DNA from: an uncultured Bacilli bacterium | GTDB lineage: Bacteria > Bacillota_I > Bacilli_A > RF39 > UBA660 | Assembly (NCBI GenBank): GCA_944332105.1 | Contig: CALVJI010000061.1 | Span: 1 to 6,901 of the forward strand | Length of the DNA: 6,901 nt | Direction: 5' to 3' | Shown here: positions 6,635 to 6,901 of the stretch, in pieces | Numbering within the stretch: the first letter of the stretch is position 1 | How the letters are laid out: every line of letters starts with the position of its first letter | The notes under the pieces: model-generated | What the model saw: the letters and a program-made list of their open reading frames with translations, nothing else | What the model was told of the DNA's origin: nothing | Database searches by the model: none | Program-made: the position numbers and the translations under genes

Positions 6635-6640
6635 ATTATA
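6635..6640 (-). promoter_or_regulatory. Extended -10 promoter of the 748-residue protein operon
   Basis: A perfect TATAAT preceded by TGA (extended -10) on the minus strand. Transcription would begin near 6628, giving a leader of about 21 bases holding the ribosome site. The expected -35 position is inside a T-run and shows no good box, so the extended -10 probably does the work. Confidence 0.6.
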
Positions 6641-6779
6641 TCATATAAAAAAAGAAAAAAAAAGAAATTTTACTGATTTATAGATGACATTTTTATGAAA
6701 AAAAGCTTTTTATATTGTTAGGATTCTTATAAAATATTTGAAAAATGATATATTTTTTTCAATTTTTAGGCAAAAAAAG

Positions 6780-6807
6780 TTGATATTTCATAAAATTATG
6801 ATATAAT
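6780..6807 (+). promoter_or_regulatory. Promoter of tRNA-Gly
   Basis: TTGATA (6780-6785), 16 bases, then a perfect TATAAT (6802-6807) preceded by TGA (extended -10). The start near 6814 lies about 15 bases before the mature tRNA. It overlaps the left arm of a 7-bp inverted repeat, ATTTATC/GATAAAT (6810-6816 and 6822-6828). Confidence 0.75.
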
Positions 6808-6828
6808 CAATTTATCCATTTGATAAAT

Positions 6829-6901
6829 GCAGATGTAGTTTAATGGTAGAACTTCAGCCTTCCAAGCTGACCACGTGGGTTCGATTCCCATCATCTGCTC
6901 C
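6829..6901 (+). tRNA. tRNA-Gly (anticodon UCC), last base of CCA off the window
   Basis: A full cloverleaf can be drawn. Acceptor stem: GCAGATG (6829-6835) with CATCTGC (6892-6898). D arm: GTT/AAC around a loop with the conserved GG. Anticodon stem: TCAGC/GCTGA (6854-6858, 6866-6870) with loop CTTCCAA. T arm: GTGGG/CCCAT, one G-U pair, with loop TTCGATT. The anticodon TCC at 6861-6863 reads GGA and, by wobble, GGG glycine codons. The discriminator base is T (6899), as is usual for bacterial tRNA-Gly. CC at 6900-6901 shows the CCA end is encoded; the final A falls just outside the window. It is divergent from the 748-residue gene. More tRNA genes may follow to the right. Confidence 0.96.

Noticed and set aside
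6700..6711. AAAAAGCTTTTT palindrome as a terminator
   Set aside because: There is no loop, the stem is almost all A-T, and it lies upstream of both divergent promoters rather than after a gene.
6641..6779. Small gene or riboswitch in the AT-rich spacer before the tRNA
   Set aside because: Open frames are about a dozen codons, without ribosome sites, and no extended conserved RNA structure is apparent.

Overview
The window is AT-rich, uses TGA as a stop codon (standard bacterial code) and has clear Shine-Dalgarno sites. The proteins are rich in Ile, Lys, Asn and Glu. Signal peptides and single membrane anchors, with no sign of outer-membrane features, point to a low-GC Gram-positive lineage. 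The overall style resembles the uncultured gut Bacilli related to Mollicutes (RF39-like). That placement is an impression from style, not a proof. No mobile element, CRISPR array or phage gene was seen.

Layout: (1) bases 1-2347, minus strand: a two-gene surface operon. Transcription starts near 2367 and reads first a 245-residue secreted, membrane-anchored protein. It then passes, through a 4-base ATGA overlap, into a large secreted protein that runs off the left edge. The large protein has a candidate thioester adhesin domain (a YCVDPG Cys and a downstream Gln) followed by tandem cysteine-rich modules. (2) 2348-2503: a divergent promoter region. (3) 2504-4085, plus strand: a coupled pair, a CPBP-family membrane protease and a membrane-anchored metallophosphoesterase whose active-site motifs are partly lost. 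(4) 4097-4126: a hairpin terminator serving both convergent operons. (5) 4126-6607, minus strand: a 748-residue, highly acidic single-pass membrane protein, then a 77-residue DUF1292-like protein one base downstream. (6) 6608-6828: an AT-rich divergent spacer with two promoters. (7) 6829 to the right edge: tRNA-Gly(UCC), cut one base short of its CCA end.

Nearly every protein gene here concerns the cell envelope. The left operon probably displays an adhesin together with a membrane-bound companion. The middle pair acts in and just outside the membrane. The right operon encodes a protein that would link a long cytoplasmic coiled/acidic region to a small outside domain. The most unusual items are the candidate thioester adhesin with its Cys modules, the degenerate phosphoesterase, and the inside-out 748-residue protein. 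All four promoters I can propose carry an extended -10 (TGn) element.
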